Source: Bacteroidales bacterium | GTDB lineage: Bacteria; Bacteroidota; Bacteroidia; Bacteroidales; Tenuifilaceae | Direction of reading: 5' to 3' | Length of the DNA: 50,418 nt | Assembly (NCBI GenBank): GCA_003818205.1 | Contig: RPRQ01000034.1 | Location: 1 to 50,418, forward strand | Part shown: one piece after another, positions 14,585 to 23,140 of the stretch | Numbering within the stretch: the stretch's first letter is position 1 | How the letters are laid out: each line of letters starts with the position of its first letter | Position numbers and translations under genes: made by a program | The notes under the pieces: model-generated | Databases searched by the model: none | Told to the model about the DNA's origin: nothing | What the model saw: only the letters and a program-made list of their open reading frames with translations

Positions 14585-16696
14585 TTACTTAAGTTCTTCA
14601 CCTAAATTATAAAAGGTAAACGAATATATATCAGTAGCCTCACCTATAAGAATTGATGTAGGAGTACCCGCCCCATGACCAGCCCTTGTCTGAATTCTAA
14701 TCAAGGATGGATTTCGGCTATGGCGCTGCTTATCCTGCACAGCAGCAATGTACTTGTATGAATGTGCAGGTACGACCCTATCGTCCCTATCGGCTGTTGT
14801 TACCATGATAGCAGGGTAACGAACCCCTGAGCGTACATTATGCAAAGGGGAGTACTTGTAAAGGTTGATGAATTGTAATGAGTCGGCACTTGAGCCAAAA
14901 TCGTTAATCCATAAACTACCAATGGTAAACTTGTCGAAGCGAACCATATCCATAACACCAACCTCGGGGATAGCAACTTTAAACAGCTCAGGGCGTTGGT
15001 TTACAACCGCTCCTATGAGTAAACCACCATTTGAAGCACCTTCAATGGCTAACTTTCGGGGTGTTGTGTACTTCTCCTTTATGAGGTATTCGGCTGCTGC
15101 AATAAAATCGTCGAATACGTTTTGTTTATTCAGCTTTGTTCCCGATTTATACCAATTCTCGCCGTACTCTCCCCCTCCACGAATGTTGGCTTGAGCATAA
15201 ATCCCACCATTCTCCAACCATAGTAATCGGTCGATGCTGAAATAAGGTAGTAAACTCACGTTGAATCCGCCATAGCCGTATAGCAGGGTTGGGTTTTTAC
15301 CATCCAATGCTATCCCTTTCTTACAAACAATAAACATTGGCACCGATGTTCCATCTTTGCTGGTGTAGAATACCTGCTTGGTCTCATAATCATCAAAATT
15401 AAAGTTGATGGCAGGCTTAAAAAACTCCGAAGATTTATTGGTGATAACATTGTACTTATAAACTATTGTAGGGATTGTGAACGATGAGAACGAGTAGAAG
15501 GCAACTGAATCATCAATATTTCCGTTAATCCCGTTAAATCTACCAAGCGTTGGGAAATCAATCTGATTAATCTTCTCGCCATTTAAATCGTAAACTTCGA
15601 CTTTGCTTTTTGCATCCTGTATGTAGTTGGCAACAACTTTTCCTCCAATTAGGTAACAGCTTTCAAGCACTTCCTTTTTCTCGGGCAGAATATCACGCCA
15701 ATTACCCACATCAAGCGTATTTACGTTAATCTTAATCAATTTATATTTAGGCGCTTTATAGTTGGTTAAAACAATAATATTGTCATTTATATCATCGAGA
15801 ACCCTGTATTCAAACTCGTAACCTGTGGTCAACTTCACTATTCCATCGTTACAGGTTAAATTCTTTATGTAAATCGAGTTGCCATAGGTTGATTCCGCTT
15901 CATAGATAATTAAATACTTTTCATTACTCGTTACCTGTGAGGTAAAGATTAGCGATGGAACTGTGCTATTACCAAGTATAATCTCATCCTGTTCCTGTGC
16001 ATCGCCCAATTTGTGGTAGTAAACCTTCTGATACTGGCTAATATCTACAAGCCCTTTGCCATCCTTGGGCGCATCGAAGCGGCTGTAGAAAAATCCATTC
16101 TTGAACCATGATATATCGGAAAATTTCACCCAATTGATTTCATCAATAAGATCGCTCCCTGTAGCAATATCCATAACCTTAATCTTTCTCCAATCGGAAC
16201 CACCATCGGCAATGGCGTAGGCAAGGTATTTTCCATCCTTAGATACGCTTACATCGGAAACAGCAACTGTACCATCAGTGCTCAACTTATTGGGATCGAG
16301 AATTAATCGAGGCTCTGATTCTAATGTTTCTTGTATATAGAGTATGCTTTGATTCTGATCGGGTTCTTTTTTATAGAAAAAATATTTGCCCCCCTCTTTA
16401 AATGGAGTTGACATGGTGGAGTAGTTCCAAAGTTCGGTTAACCTTTCTTTTATTTTATCTCTAAAAGGTATCCCGCTTAGATATTTATTGGTAACCTCAT
16501 TCTGCTCCTGAACCCATTCGGCAACCTCATTAGATGAGTTATCTTCGAGCCAACGATAAGGATCGTGCACCTTAACGCCAAAATAGGTATCAACCACGTC
16601 AACCTTCTTGCTTTTGGGGTATTTCGCACCATTCCTGTAACACGAAACGGAAATAAGTAGGATTGCAGACAGAAATATGGGAATTAACTTTTTCAT
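14585..16696 (-). CDS. Prolyl oligopeptidase family (S9) lipoprotein peptidase
   Basis: A 703-residue serine peptidase expected to cut short peptides after proline in the periplasm. The signal peptide has lipobox I-S-V-S-Cys19, so it is membrane-anchored. The beta-propeller covers about 75-420 (VVDTYFGVKVHDPYRWLED at its entry). The alpha/beta-hydrolase domain follows, with the YGGFNVS oxyanion segment, nucleophile Ser555 in EGASNGGLLIG, Asp in DRDDRVVPAHSYK and His in RAGHGAGTP. All triad residues are present and length is normal for prolyl endopeptidase. It is monocistronic, with its own TAnnTTTG box and terminator. Confidence 0.93.
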   Translation of the reverse strand: MKKLIPIFLSAILLISVSCYRNGAKYPKSKKVDVVDTYFGVKVHDPYRWLEDNSSNEVAEWVQEQNEVTNKYLSGIPFRDKIKERLTELWNYSTMSTPFKEGGKYFFYKKEPDQNQSILYIQETLESEPRLILDPNKLSTDGTVAVSDVSVSKDGKYLAYAIADGGSDWRKIKVMDIATGSDLIDEINWVKFSDISWFKNGFFYSRFDAPKDGKGLVDISQYQKVYYHKLGDAQEQDEIILGNSTVPSLIFTSQVTSNEKYLIIYEAESTYGNSIYIKNLTCNDGIVKLTTGYEFEYRVLDDINDNIIVLTNYKAPKYKLIKINVNTLDVGNWRDILPEKKEVLESCYLIGGKVVANYIQDAKSKVEVYDLNGEKINQIDFPTLGRFNGINGNIDDSVAFYSFSSFTIPTIVYKYNVITNKSSEFFKPAINFNFDDYETKQVFYTSKDGTSVPMFIVCKKGIALDGKNPTLLYGYGGFNVSLLPYFSIDRLLWLENGGIYAQANIRGGGEYGENWYKSGTKLNKQNVFDDFIAAAEYLIKEKYTTPRKLAIEGASNGGLLIGAVVNQRPELFKVAIPEVGVMDMVRFDKFTIGSLWINDFGSSADSLQFINLYKYSPLHNVRSGVRYPAIMVTTADRDDRVVPAHSYKYIAAVQDKQRHSRNPSLIRIQTRAGHGAGTPTSILIGEATDIYSFTFYNLGEELK

Positions 16697-16734
16697 AGAA
16701 GTTAAATTTTTCAGTTACACTCTTTGATGATTTA

Positions 16735-16742
16735 CAAAAATA
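16735..16742 (-). promoter_or_regulatory. Likely -7 box of the S9 peptidase gene
   Basis: TATTTTTG on the minus strand matches TAnnTTTG and gives a leader of about 30 nt to the ATG at 16696. A second candidate, TATATTTG, lies about 20 bp further upstream. Confidence 0.4.
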
Positions 16743-16828
16743 CAATAATGTTTCAAATATAATAATTTGTAATGATGTTCTTTTATTATTAACACATTGG
16801 TGGATATGGATTGCCGTTTTTTGAAGAC

Positions 16829-16853
16829 AAAAAAAGGAGGTTCCCCTCCTTTT
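16829..16853 (-). terminator. Terminator of pnp, displaced by a MITE
   Basis: On the minus strand AAAAGGAGG pairs with CCTCCTTTT around GGAA, followed by seven T residues. It is about 260 bp beyond the pnp stop because element A2 lies in between. Confidence 0.75.
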
Positions 16854-16873
16854 CGTATTTACCTTGCTAAATT

Positions 16874-17108
16874 AACGTGAGTTCGATATAAGATGGCTTG
16901 TTATATTGTTATCTGTTAACGCTTTAATGTTAATACTATGGTTTTGGAAGACTGGAATGATGGAATATTGGGAGTTGTTTACAACTTTTTTCTTCCAATA
17001 TTCCAGTTTTCCCTGTCTGCCGACAGGCAGGCATCATTCCAATAATGATTTTATAGTAAGATATTGCTATTCTAGAACTTAGTTTGTTTTTTACATCGAA
17101 CTGACGTT
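16874..17108. repeat. Family A MITE-like element in the pnp 3' untranslated region (A2)
   Basis: A 235-bp element from AACGTGAGTTCGATATAAG to CATCGAACTGACGTT. AAATT at 16869-16873 and 17109-17113 is a perfect target duplication. The interior has ACTGGAATGATGGAATATTG mirrored by CAATATTCCAG, plus a nested CTGTCTGCCGACAGGCAG hairpin. Its right target copy is one base from the pnp stop codon. Confidence 0.85.
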
Positions 17109-17114
17109 AAATTA

Positions 17115-19265
17115 TTAAGCTTTTTTCTCATTATCGGATTGCTGCTCCTTGGCTGGCTTTGGGAGTAGAACTTTACGTGAGAGCTTGTACTTACCTGATT
17201 TTTTATCAATCTCAATAAGTTTAACTTCTACCATATCGCCCTCTTTCAGAACATCTTCAACCTTATCAACTCGTTTCCAGTCGATTTCGGAGATGTGAAG
17301 TAAGCCATCCTTTCCCGGAAGTATTTCGATAAAAGCACCAAAAGCAAGAATTGACTTCACTTTACCTTTGTAAATTTCACCAACCTCGGGTACTGCAACA
17401 ATATTTTTAATCCATCGAACGGCCTCATCCCGTGATTCGGCATTGTCGGCAAATACGTTTACGATACCATTATTGTTAACCTCTTCGATATTGATTGTTG
17501 CTCCGGTCTCACGCTGAATCTCCTGTATAACCTTACCACCTGGGCCAATTACAGCACCAATCGATTCACGAGGGATAAGGAACTGTTCCATGCGTGGTGC
17601 ATGTGGTTTAAGATCGGCCCTTGGTTCAGAAAGGGTTTCAAGCATCTTGCCAAGGATATGCAGTCTTCCCTCGTGAGCCTGTTGAAGCGCTTTTGCTAAC
17701 ACCTCGTAGGAAAGACCATCAACCTTAATATCCATCTGAGTAGCGGTGATACCATCCTTCGTTCCGGCAACCTTGAAATCCATATCGCCAAGGTGATCTT
17801 CGTCGCCAAGAATATCGGAAAGAACAGCAAACTTGGAGTTATTGCTTGAGGTGATGAGCCCCATGGCGATACCCGAAACGGGTTTCTTCATTTTAATACC
17901 CGAATCCATCAAAGCGAGGGTTCCTGCGCAAACGGTAGCCATTGAGGATGAGCCGTTTGATTCAAGGATGTCGCTTACAATACGAACTGCGTAAGGGTTC
18001 TCGGGGGGTGTAGGCACCATACTCTTCAAAGCGCGATGAGCAAGATTGCCGTGACCAATCTCACGACGGCTAATGCCACGTGATGCCTTCGCTTCACCGG
18101 TTGAAAAAGGAGGAAAATTATAATGCAATGTAAACTTCTCGGTTCCTTTATATAAAACCTCGTCAATTATTTTCTCATCGAGCTTAGTCCCAAGAGTGAC
18201 CGTGGTAAGCGACTGGGTTTCGCCTCTTGTAAAAAGGGCTGAACCGTGTGCCATAGGAAGAAAATCAACCTCACTGGCAATCTGCCTAATCTCATTGGTT
18301 TTACGTCCATCGAGGCGAACGCCCTCATCGAGAATCATATTCCTCATGGCCTCCTTCTCTACATCATGGTAATAACGGTTCACCAAAAATAATTGGGCTT
18401 CGCGCTCCGCTTCGGGCATGGTTTCGATAAATTCCTTCTTAATAGCAGAAAAAGCATCTGACCGTTCATGCTTTGGAAGCACTGATTTAGCTACCTTGTA
18501 AACTTTATCGTAGCAGAATTTATGGATATCGGTTTTTAAAGCCTCATTGTTGGTTTCGTGGCAGTACGTACGTTTTATAACACCAAGTTCTTTTGCAAGT
18601 TCAATCTGAGCAACGCACTGTTTTTTAATGGCTTCGTGAGCAATTTTAATTGCCTCAAGCATTACGGCTTCAGAAACCTCTTTCATCTCACCTTCAACCA
18701 TTAGTATGTTATCGTAGGTAGCACCTACAAGCATATCGAGGTCGGCATTAGCAAGATCGCAATATTTAGGGTTAATTACAAATTTACCATTTATGCGAGC
18801 AACCCGAACTTCTGATATTGGACCATGGAATGGTACGTCAGAAACAGCTAAAGCAGCTGATGCTGCAAGACCTGCAAGAGCATCGGGCATAATATCTTTT
18901 TCGGCAGAAATCAGGTTGATGGTAACAAATGTTTCTGCATGAAAATCTTCAGGGAATAGTGGGCGCAAGGCACGGTCTATAAGTCGTGCAACGAGTATTT
19001 CAGAATCGGAAGGTCTTGCCTCACGCTTCATAAAGCCACCAGGAAATCGACCGCTGGCAGCATATTTCTCTTTGTATTCAACGCTAAGGGGCATGAAATC
19101 GACATCTTCCTTAGTTTCTTTTGCGCTTACCACCGTGGCAAGCAGCATGGTGTTACCCATTCGAAGAACAATTGATCCATCGGCTTGCTTAGCAAGTTTA
19201 CCGGTTTCGAGGGTGATAACACGTCCATCACCTAGATCAATCGTTTTCTGTACAACTTTAAACAT
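17115..19265 (-). CDS. pnp: Polynucleotide phosphorylase
   Basis: A 716-residue phosphorolytic 3'-5' exoribonuclease. Two RNase PH-like domains (about 1-220 and 300-540) flank a helical linker. The second carries [16 protein letters not shown] and the [17 protein letters not shown] metal and phosphate site. A KH domain (about 550-610; [20 protein letters not shown]) and an S1 domain (620-690; [32 protein letters not shown]) follow, with a short charged tail. Everything is present at the usual length. rpsO lies upstream on the same strand with a terminator hairpin between, the ancestral rpsO-pnp order. Confidence 0.97.
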   Translation of the reverse strand: MFKVVQKTIDLGDGRVITLETGKLAKQADGSIVLRMGNTMLLATVVSAKETKEDVDFMPLSVEYKEKYAASGRFPGGFMKREARPSDSEILVARLIDRALRPLFPEDFHAETFVTINLISAEKDIMPDALAGLAASAALAVSDVPFHGPISEVRVARINGKFVINPKYCDLANADLDMLVGATYDNILMVEGEMKEVSEAVMLEAIKIAHEAIKKQCVAQIELAKELGVIKRTYCHETNNEALKTDIHKFCYDKVYKVAKSVLPKHERSDAFSAIKKEFIETMPEAEREAQLFLVNRYYHDVEKEAMRNMILDEGVRLDGRKTNEIRQIASEVDFLPMAHGSALFTRGETQSLTTVTLGTKLDEKIIDEVLYKGTEKFTLHYNFPPFSTGEAKASRGISRREIGHGNLAHRALKSMVPTPPENPYAVRIVSDILESNGSSSMATVCAGTLALMDSGIKMKKPVSGIAMGLITSSNNSKFAVLSDILGDEDHLGDMDFKVAGTKDGITATQMDIKVDGLSYEVLAKALQQAHEGRLHILGKMLETLSEPRADLKPHAPRMEQFLIPRESIGAVIGPGGKVIQEIQRETGATINIEEVNNNGIVNVFADNAESRDEAVRWIKNIVAVPEVGEIYKGKVKSILAFGAFIEILPGKDGLLHISEIDWKRVDKVEDVLKEGDMVEVKLIEIDKKSGKYKLSRKVLLPKPAKEQQSDNEKKA

Positions 19266-19375
19266 ACAATAATTCTTAAGTAAAAATGAATAATAATATA
19301 AATCAAAAATTTCCAGTTTAGAGCAGCAAGGATAGCCAATGGAGATAATCGGCTTACCTAAGCTAGCATAATTAC

Positions 19376-19402
19376 AAAAAAGGGCAATCCTCGAATTGCC
19401 CT
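19376..19402 (-). terminator. Terminator/attenuator between rpsO and pnp
   Basis: GGGCAAT pairs with ATTGCCC and is followed on the minus strand by six T residues, 8 bp after the rpsO stop. A T-rich run also follows on the plus strand. Read-through into pnp is possible; in other bacteria this hairpin region is also an RNA-processing site. Confidence 0.75.
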
Positions 19403-19409
19403 TTTCTTT

Positions 19410-19682
19410 TTACTTTCTCAAGTTTAGCGCTTTTATAATCGCACGGTATCTTTCGATATCACGTTCCTTAAGATAATCGAGTAGCCTTCTCCGCTTACCC
19501 ACTAGCTTCAGCAGCGCACGTTGAGTCCCATAATCTTTCCGATGGGTCTTTAGGTGATCTGTGAGGTGGCTAATACGGTATGAAAATAACGCTATCTGAC
19601 CCTCTGGGGAGCCAGTATCGGTATTAGACTTTCCGTACTCGGTAAATAATTCCAACTTTTTTTCTGCAGTCAAATAGTTCAT
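19410..19682 (-). CDS. rpsO: 30S ribosomal protein S15
   Basis: A 90-residue primary 16S-binding ribosomal protein. It contains EYGKSNTDTGSPEGQIALFS, RISHLTDHLKTHRKDYG and RRLLDYLKERDIERYRAII, all S15 hallmarks. The start is set at 19682, where the protein begins MNYLTAEKK; a longer in-frame start at 19760 would add 26 hydrophobic residues not seen in S15 and run through the promoter box. Confidence 0.97.
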   Translation of the reverse strand: MNYLTAEKKLELFTEYGKSNTDTGSPEGQIALFSYRISHLTDHLKTHRKDYGTQRALLKLVGKRRRLLDYLKERDIERYRAIIKALNLRK

Positions 19683-19725
19683 AACACTGATAATTAGTGG
19701 GTATTTAAATGCGTAATTTGAGGCG

Positions 19726-19733
19726 CAAAGATA
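19726..19733 (-). promoter_or_regulatory. Likely -7 box of rpsO
   Basis: TATCTTTG on the minus strand matches TAnnTTTG. It implies a leader of roughly 35-40 nt before the ATG at 19682 and supports the shorter start. Confidence 0.5.
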
Positions 19734-19864
19734 TAATATTTTTTGGAAATAAAAATGCAAGTTATAGCATATATTATTCGCTACGTTATTAAAAGCTTTA
19801 CATTTATGGGTGTTTAGGCTATATTAGATTGCATAAAAATTTATTAACAACCGAGGGTGCTAGA

Positions 19865-20758
19865 TTAAAAATCCAATAGTTCCTGCTTTAAATTCTTTAG
19901 TGAATCGATAAGTGGAGTGGGTTTGTATCCGATAATATTTTTCGCCTTAGTAATATCGAGACTGGAGTTTAAGGGACGCTTAGCAGGTTCGTCCAGTTCG
20001 CTGGCAGAAATGGGAATCAGAAGCGATTCGTTGTACCCAAAAACGGCGGCGATTTGCCTTGCGAAATCGAAAACCGATAGCTTTTGCGCACCGACAATAT
20101 TGAATACCCCACCGATTTTTTTTTCGGTAAATGTTTTCAAAGCACTGGCTAAATCATTGACATCGGTTGGGGCTCTTAGCTGATCGGTAGGCAATCTGTA
20201 TGGCTTCCCTTTTTGAAGATTATCAATCACCCTTAAGACTAGATTTTGCCGGGATAGGTTTTCATCATGCCCATAAACAAGTGATGTACGAACAATTGTA
20301 GCCCCGGTATTCAATCCGATAATACTATTTTCGGCCTCTATCTTTGATTCGCCATAATACGAAATGGGCGAAGGGGTATCGGTTTCGGTATAATCGCCCT
20401 TTAACCCATCGAATACAAAGTCGGTTGAAAGAAAAATCATGTGAACGCCGTAATCCCTACATGCCGATGCCAAACGAGCTGTAACCTCAACGTTAATTTT
20501 ATTGCAGCTGTACCTGTCCACCTCACAAGCATCAGGGCTAGCCATGGCTGCGCAATGAATTAACACCTCGGGTCTTATGGTATCAATCAGCTGATTTAAA
20601 TCGGAATAGACCAGATTGACCGTAAAAAAATTGACCTCAGGGGGGAAATTTAATCTTTTCTGCGAAGTAGCAAACAGTTGATGATCTTTACCTTGGCTAA
20701 GCAAACGGATTGCCTTACGGCTAATCAAACCATTTGCACCTGTTATCAGAATTTTCAA
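19865..20758 (-). CDS. RmlD-like NAD(P)-dependent sugar-nucleotide reductase (SDR)
   Basis: A 297-residue extended short-chain dehydrogenase related to dTDP-4-dehydrorhamnose reductase. The Rossmann start MKILITGANGLISRK has the family GxxGxxG with Ser13 in the third Gly place. LIHCAAMASPDACE, the substrate segment FLSTDFVFDGLKGDYTE, the Tyr-Lys pair in YYGESKIEAE and the C-terminal RmlD substrate domain follow. No rhamnose-pathway genes (rfbA, B, C) are adjacent, so the substrate is unproven; some family members act as MAT2B-like regulators. Confidence 0.8.
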   Translation of the reverse strand: MKILITGANGLISRKAIRLLSQGKDHQLFATSQKRLNFPPEVNFFTVNLVYSDLNQLIDTIRPEVLIHCAAMASPDACEVDRYSCNKINVEVTARLASACRDYGVHMIFLSTDFVFDGLKGDYTETDTPSPISYYGESKIEAENSIIGLNTGATIVRTSLVYGHDENLSRQNLVLRVIDNLQKGKPYRLPTDQLRAPTDVNDLASALKTFTEKKIGGVFNIVGAQKLSVFDFARQIAAVFGYNESLLIPISASELDEPAKRPLNSSLDITKAKNIIGYKPTPLIDSLKNLKQELLDF

Positions 20759-20954
20759 TTAAATGAGATTATAATAATACAATTAGCGTATAAAAATAAG
20801 AAAACTTAGAATATAATTTAGTAAATGTTCGAATTTTTTGCTCAAGAATACTTGTGCCATGATTTCTTAAAAAGCGCTATACCTTCTCTCCTTCTTCGAA
20901 ATGAAAGAGTTTATAAGCTATTTCGAGTTTTGAATCAGCTGATAGGCTATAATT

Positions 20955-21047
20955 AACGTGAATTCGGCATAGCCAATGATGGAACCGAGCTTGCGAATTC
21001 GCCGTAGGCAAAAATGCCTGCCCTACCTACCGGCAGTCAATAATTCG
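20955..21047. repeat. Degenerate family A element (A3)
   Basis: The left end AACGTGAATTCGGCATAGCC is a family A terminus. GAACCGAGCTTG and a TGCCTGCC...CCGGCAG hairpin recur in other copies (A6). The right end is barely recognisable (AATTCGGGTT) and no target duplication is visible. It lies 3 bp from the stop of the DUF2851 gene. The adjoining 20759-20954 shows nothing. Confidence 0.45.
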
Positions 21048-21049
21048 GG

Positions 21050-22333
21050 TTAAGGTATTTCAATGCTTTTCAATAGCAGCTTTGCACCCAAATGGCAGTA
21101 AAGGCATTTCTTGGGGTCGCAGTAGCAGGTTTTTAGCTGGATCAACGCTTGGGTGTCGTAAGCCGACTCGGGCTTAACACCCAAATTTTCAAATCCTTTG
21201 GTTATGCTATTGATTTCAGGTTTTAGGCTCTCAAGGAGTTTTGTTGCCTTGCTCTTCAAACTACTATTGCCTTTGTTTATCCCATAGGCAAAAATAAATG
21301 GAACTAAAGAGTTGATTGCGATAATGCTAATTGTGTCTTTTCCTATTCTCTTTTCAATTGATGCTGATTTTTTATCAAAGATATAGTGATTCTCCCAATA
21401 CTCTGAGGTATGAACTTGAAATAGCTTTACAATCTCTTTGTCATCATTAATTTCAATTATCTTTGAGAATAGGGAGGTTGAGCTATGGATAAGCTTGGCG
21501 AATTGGGCTATCCGAATGGTCGGGAAAGCGGTTGGTCTCATTCTCAGGAACTTCCATAAATGAGTTTGAATCGGCGTAAGGTTAAACTTGTGCTGAAGGT
21601 ATTGGTATTCTTTCAGCAATGCCGATGTATAGCTATCGGCAGATTCAACCTCTAGCAATAAGCCCGATTGACCGAAAAGCAATGCTTCAATCTGAAAGAG
21701 ATTATCCTTATGCTTAGCTAAAACCTTTAAAGGAATAGCCTTGGCCAAGAGTTCGAATGGGAGTGCATTTGCCTTTAAGCCAAAACTTCGGGCTACCGAC
21801 TGGTAGAATGCCTCCTCCCAGCTGCCCTGTGCGCTATCGACAAGTTCAAATACATACTTAGTTTTTTGCTCCAAACGCTCCACCAAAAGGCATTCGAGCC
21901 ACATTCTCTGTGTAAAGGAATCGAATGAGGTGAAGCTCTCCTCACAGGGAATCCATTTCCCCGAGCTGGTTAAGCGCATAAGATTCCATTCGAGAGCATC
22001 GGGATACTTGATTTTGAGAGTTGGTATTGCTCTACCTTTGCTGTTTTCAACGAGTTTATCGTTGTTAACCACAACGTGTAGAATTACATTATCGTAGGCA
22101 GAGTCTGCCTGATGATTATGGTTTAGCCAATCGGATGAATTTATGTGAAACTCTACATTGCCGGCCCAAATGGTATTCCCAATCCGAATTTTTGCATTAA
22201 AAAAATCGGGACCCGAATCGCTATTGAATTCTCCTGGGTGTATAACTTCTACCAATTCTCCATCGGTAGTGGTTTGACCGTTGAAGGTGAAATAGCTTGT
22301 TTTCCAAATGAAGTAGAGCAAATCCTCTTTCAT
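21050..22333 (-). CDS. DUF2851 family protein
   Basis: A 427-residue protein that matches the DUF2851 family found almost only in Bacteroidota. It opens MKEDLLYFIWKTSYF, then VIHPGEFNSDSGPDFFNAKI, NVEFHINSSDWLNHNH, YDNVILHVV and WIPCEESF. The C-terminus has a Cys cluster (TCYCDPKKCLYCHLGAKLL) that may bind a metal. The N-terminal fold looks nuclease-like but no function is established. The gene is full length, with its start at the first ATG preceding the family's opening motif. Confidence 0.85.
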   Translation of the reverse strand: MKEDLLYFIWKTSYFTFNGQTTTDGELVEVIHPGEFNSDSGPDFFNAKIRIGNTIWAGNVEFHINSSDWLNHNHQADSAYDNVILHVVVNNDKLVENSKGRAIPTLKIKYPDALEWNLMRLTSSGKWIPCEESFTSFDSFTQRMWLECLLVERLEQKTKYVFELVDSAQGSWEEAFYQSVARSFGLKANALPFELLAKAIPLKVLAKHKDNLFQIEALLFGQSGLLLEVESADSYTSALLKEYQYLQHKFNLTPIQTHLWKFLRMRPTAFPTIRIAQFAKLIHSSTSLFSKIIEINDDKEIVKLFQVHTSEYWENHYIFDKKSASIEKRIGKDTISIIAINSLVPFIFAYGINKGNSSLKSKATKLLESLKPEINSITKGFENLGVKPESAYDTQALIQLKTCYCDPKKCLYCHLGAKLLLKSIEIP

Positions 22334-22552
22334 ATATATGAGAATAAATCAAGCCATAAGTTAAAGAAAATTGATAAAGAAATGTACTTTTTGAATGGGA
22401 AGATAAAAAAATTGTACTTTTACTAACCTAAGTTTTAGGGCCTAATATCCACCATAGGTTTGATGAAATAGACCCAAGCCCCAAGCTGTTTCTGGCTTTT
22501 ACGAGGGTTGCTCGCTGCGGGCAAAAACGTTCTTTATCAAAAATTTACTTAT

Positions 22553-22630
22553 CGGGGTGTAGCGCAGCCCGGTTAGCGCGCTACGTTCGGGACGTAGAGG
22601 TCGTGAGTTCGAATCTCACCACCCCGACCA
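22553..22630 (+). tRNA. tRNA-Pro (anticodon CGG)
   Basis: Acceptor CGGGGTG pairs with CACCCCG, discriminator A, CCA encoded at 22628-22630. The anticodon stem CTACG/CGTAG encloses TTCGGGA, giving anticodon CGG at 22588-22590. The T arm GTGAG-TTCGAAT-CTCAC is perfect. Confidence 0.96.
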
Positions 22631-23037
22631 ATCTATTGTTAATACCCATGCCTTACTATGTGCACTTAGAAGCCTGAAGGACGGAAAGTTCTACATCGAC
22701 TCCTCTTCCAGCCCTTCCCTACATTTAACGTACCATAGCTCGGGCAGGCAACGTTTGAAAAATAGTTGCTACTGGTGAAAACCTTAAAAACCAGTTTATA
22801 AGTAGTTGCCAAAATCAAAAATAGTGGTGATGTAAATCATTGTCCTAAATGCCTAATAATCCTATCTTTTAATTAATTTACAATCCTATTTATGGGTTCA
22901 TTCTGCCAAGAGGTTTTTCATTCAATAAACGCATTAGTAAACCCCGAGATGGAATACAACAAATTCAATATCTATTACTTGCAAATATTGATTGGATTTA
23001 CCAAAGAACCGAAAAAGACATAATCATACAATAGAGT
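22631..23037. other. Gene-poor spacer after tRNA-Pro
   Basis: No convincing gene is present. A 43-codon plus-strand frame (22892-23023) with a plausible tail (INALVNPEMEYNKFNIYY) could be a fragment of a lost gene, but nothing can be assigned. No integrase, attachment-site repeat of the tRNA 3' end or promoter was recognised. Confidence 0.4.
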
Positions 23038-23116
23038 ACCTCTAAAATTTCATTTTCTCCCTCTACTCATCGAGTAGGGAGGATGGGGTGAGTAATCAAA
23101 AAAAGTGTTTAGAGGT
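23038..23116. repeat. Short inverted-repeat element ahead of the first kinase gene
   Basis: ACCTCTAAA (23038-23046) and its exact complement TTTAGAGGT (23108-23116) bound 79 bp that contain a second hairpin, CCCTCTACTC against GAGTAGGGAGG. It ends 24 bp before the kinase ATG. It may be a small MITE or a leader RNA structure; no second copy was seen. Confidence 0.4.
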
Positions 23117-23140
23117 GCCCAATAAATTAAACGGAACAAT

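Noticed and set aside
22553-22630. tRNA-Pro as an attachment site for an integrated island covering the kinase genes
   Set aside because: No integrase gene and no downstream repeat of the tRNA 3' end was found in the window.
22892-23023. 43-codon frame after tRNA-Pro
   Set aside because: Short, no recognisable family and no supporting start signal; kept only as a note in the spacer entry.
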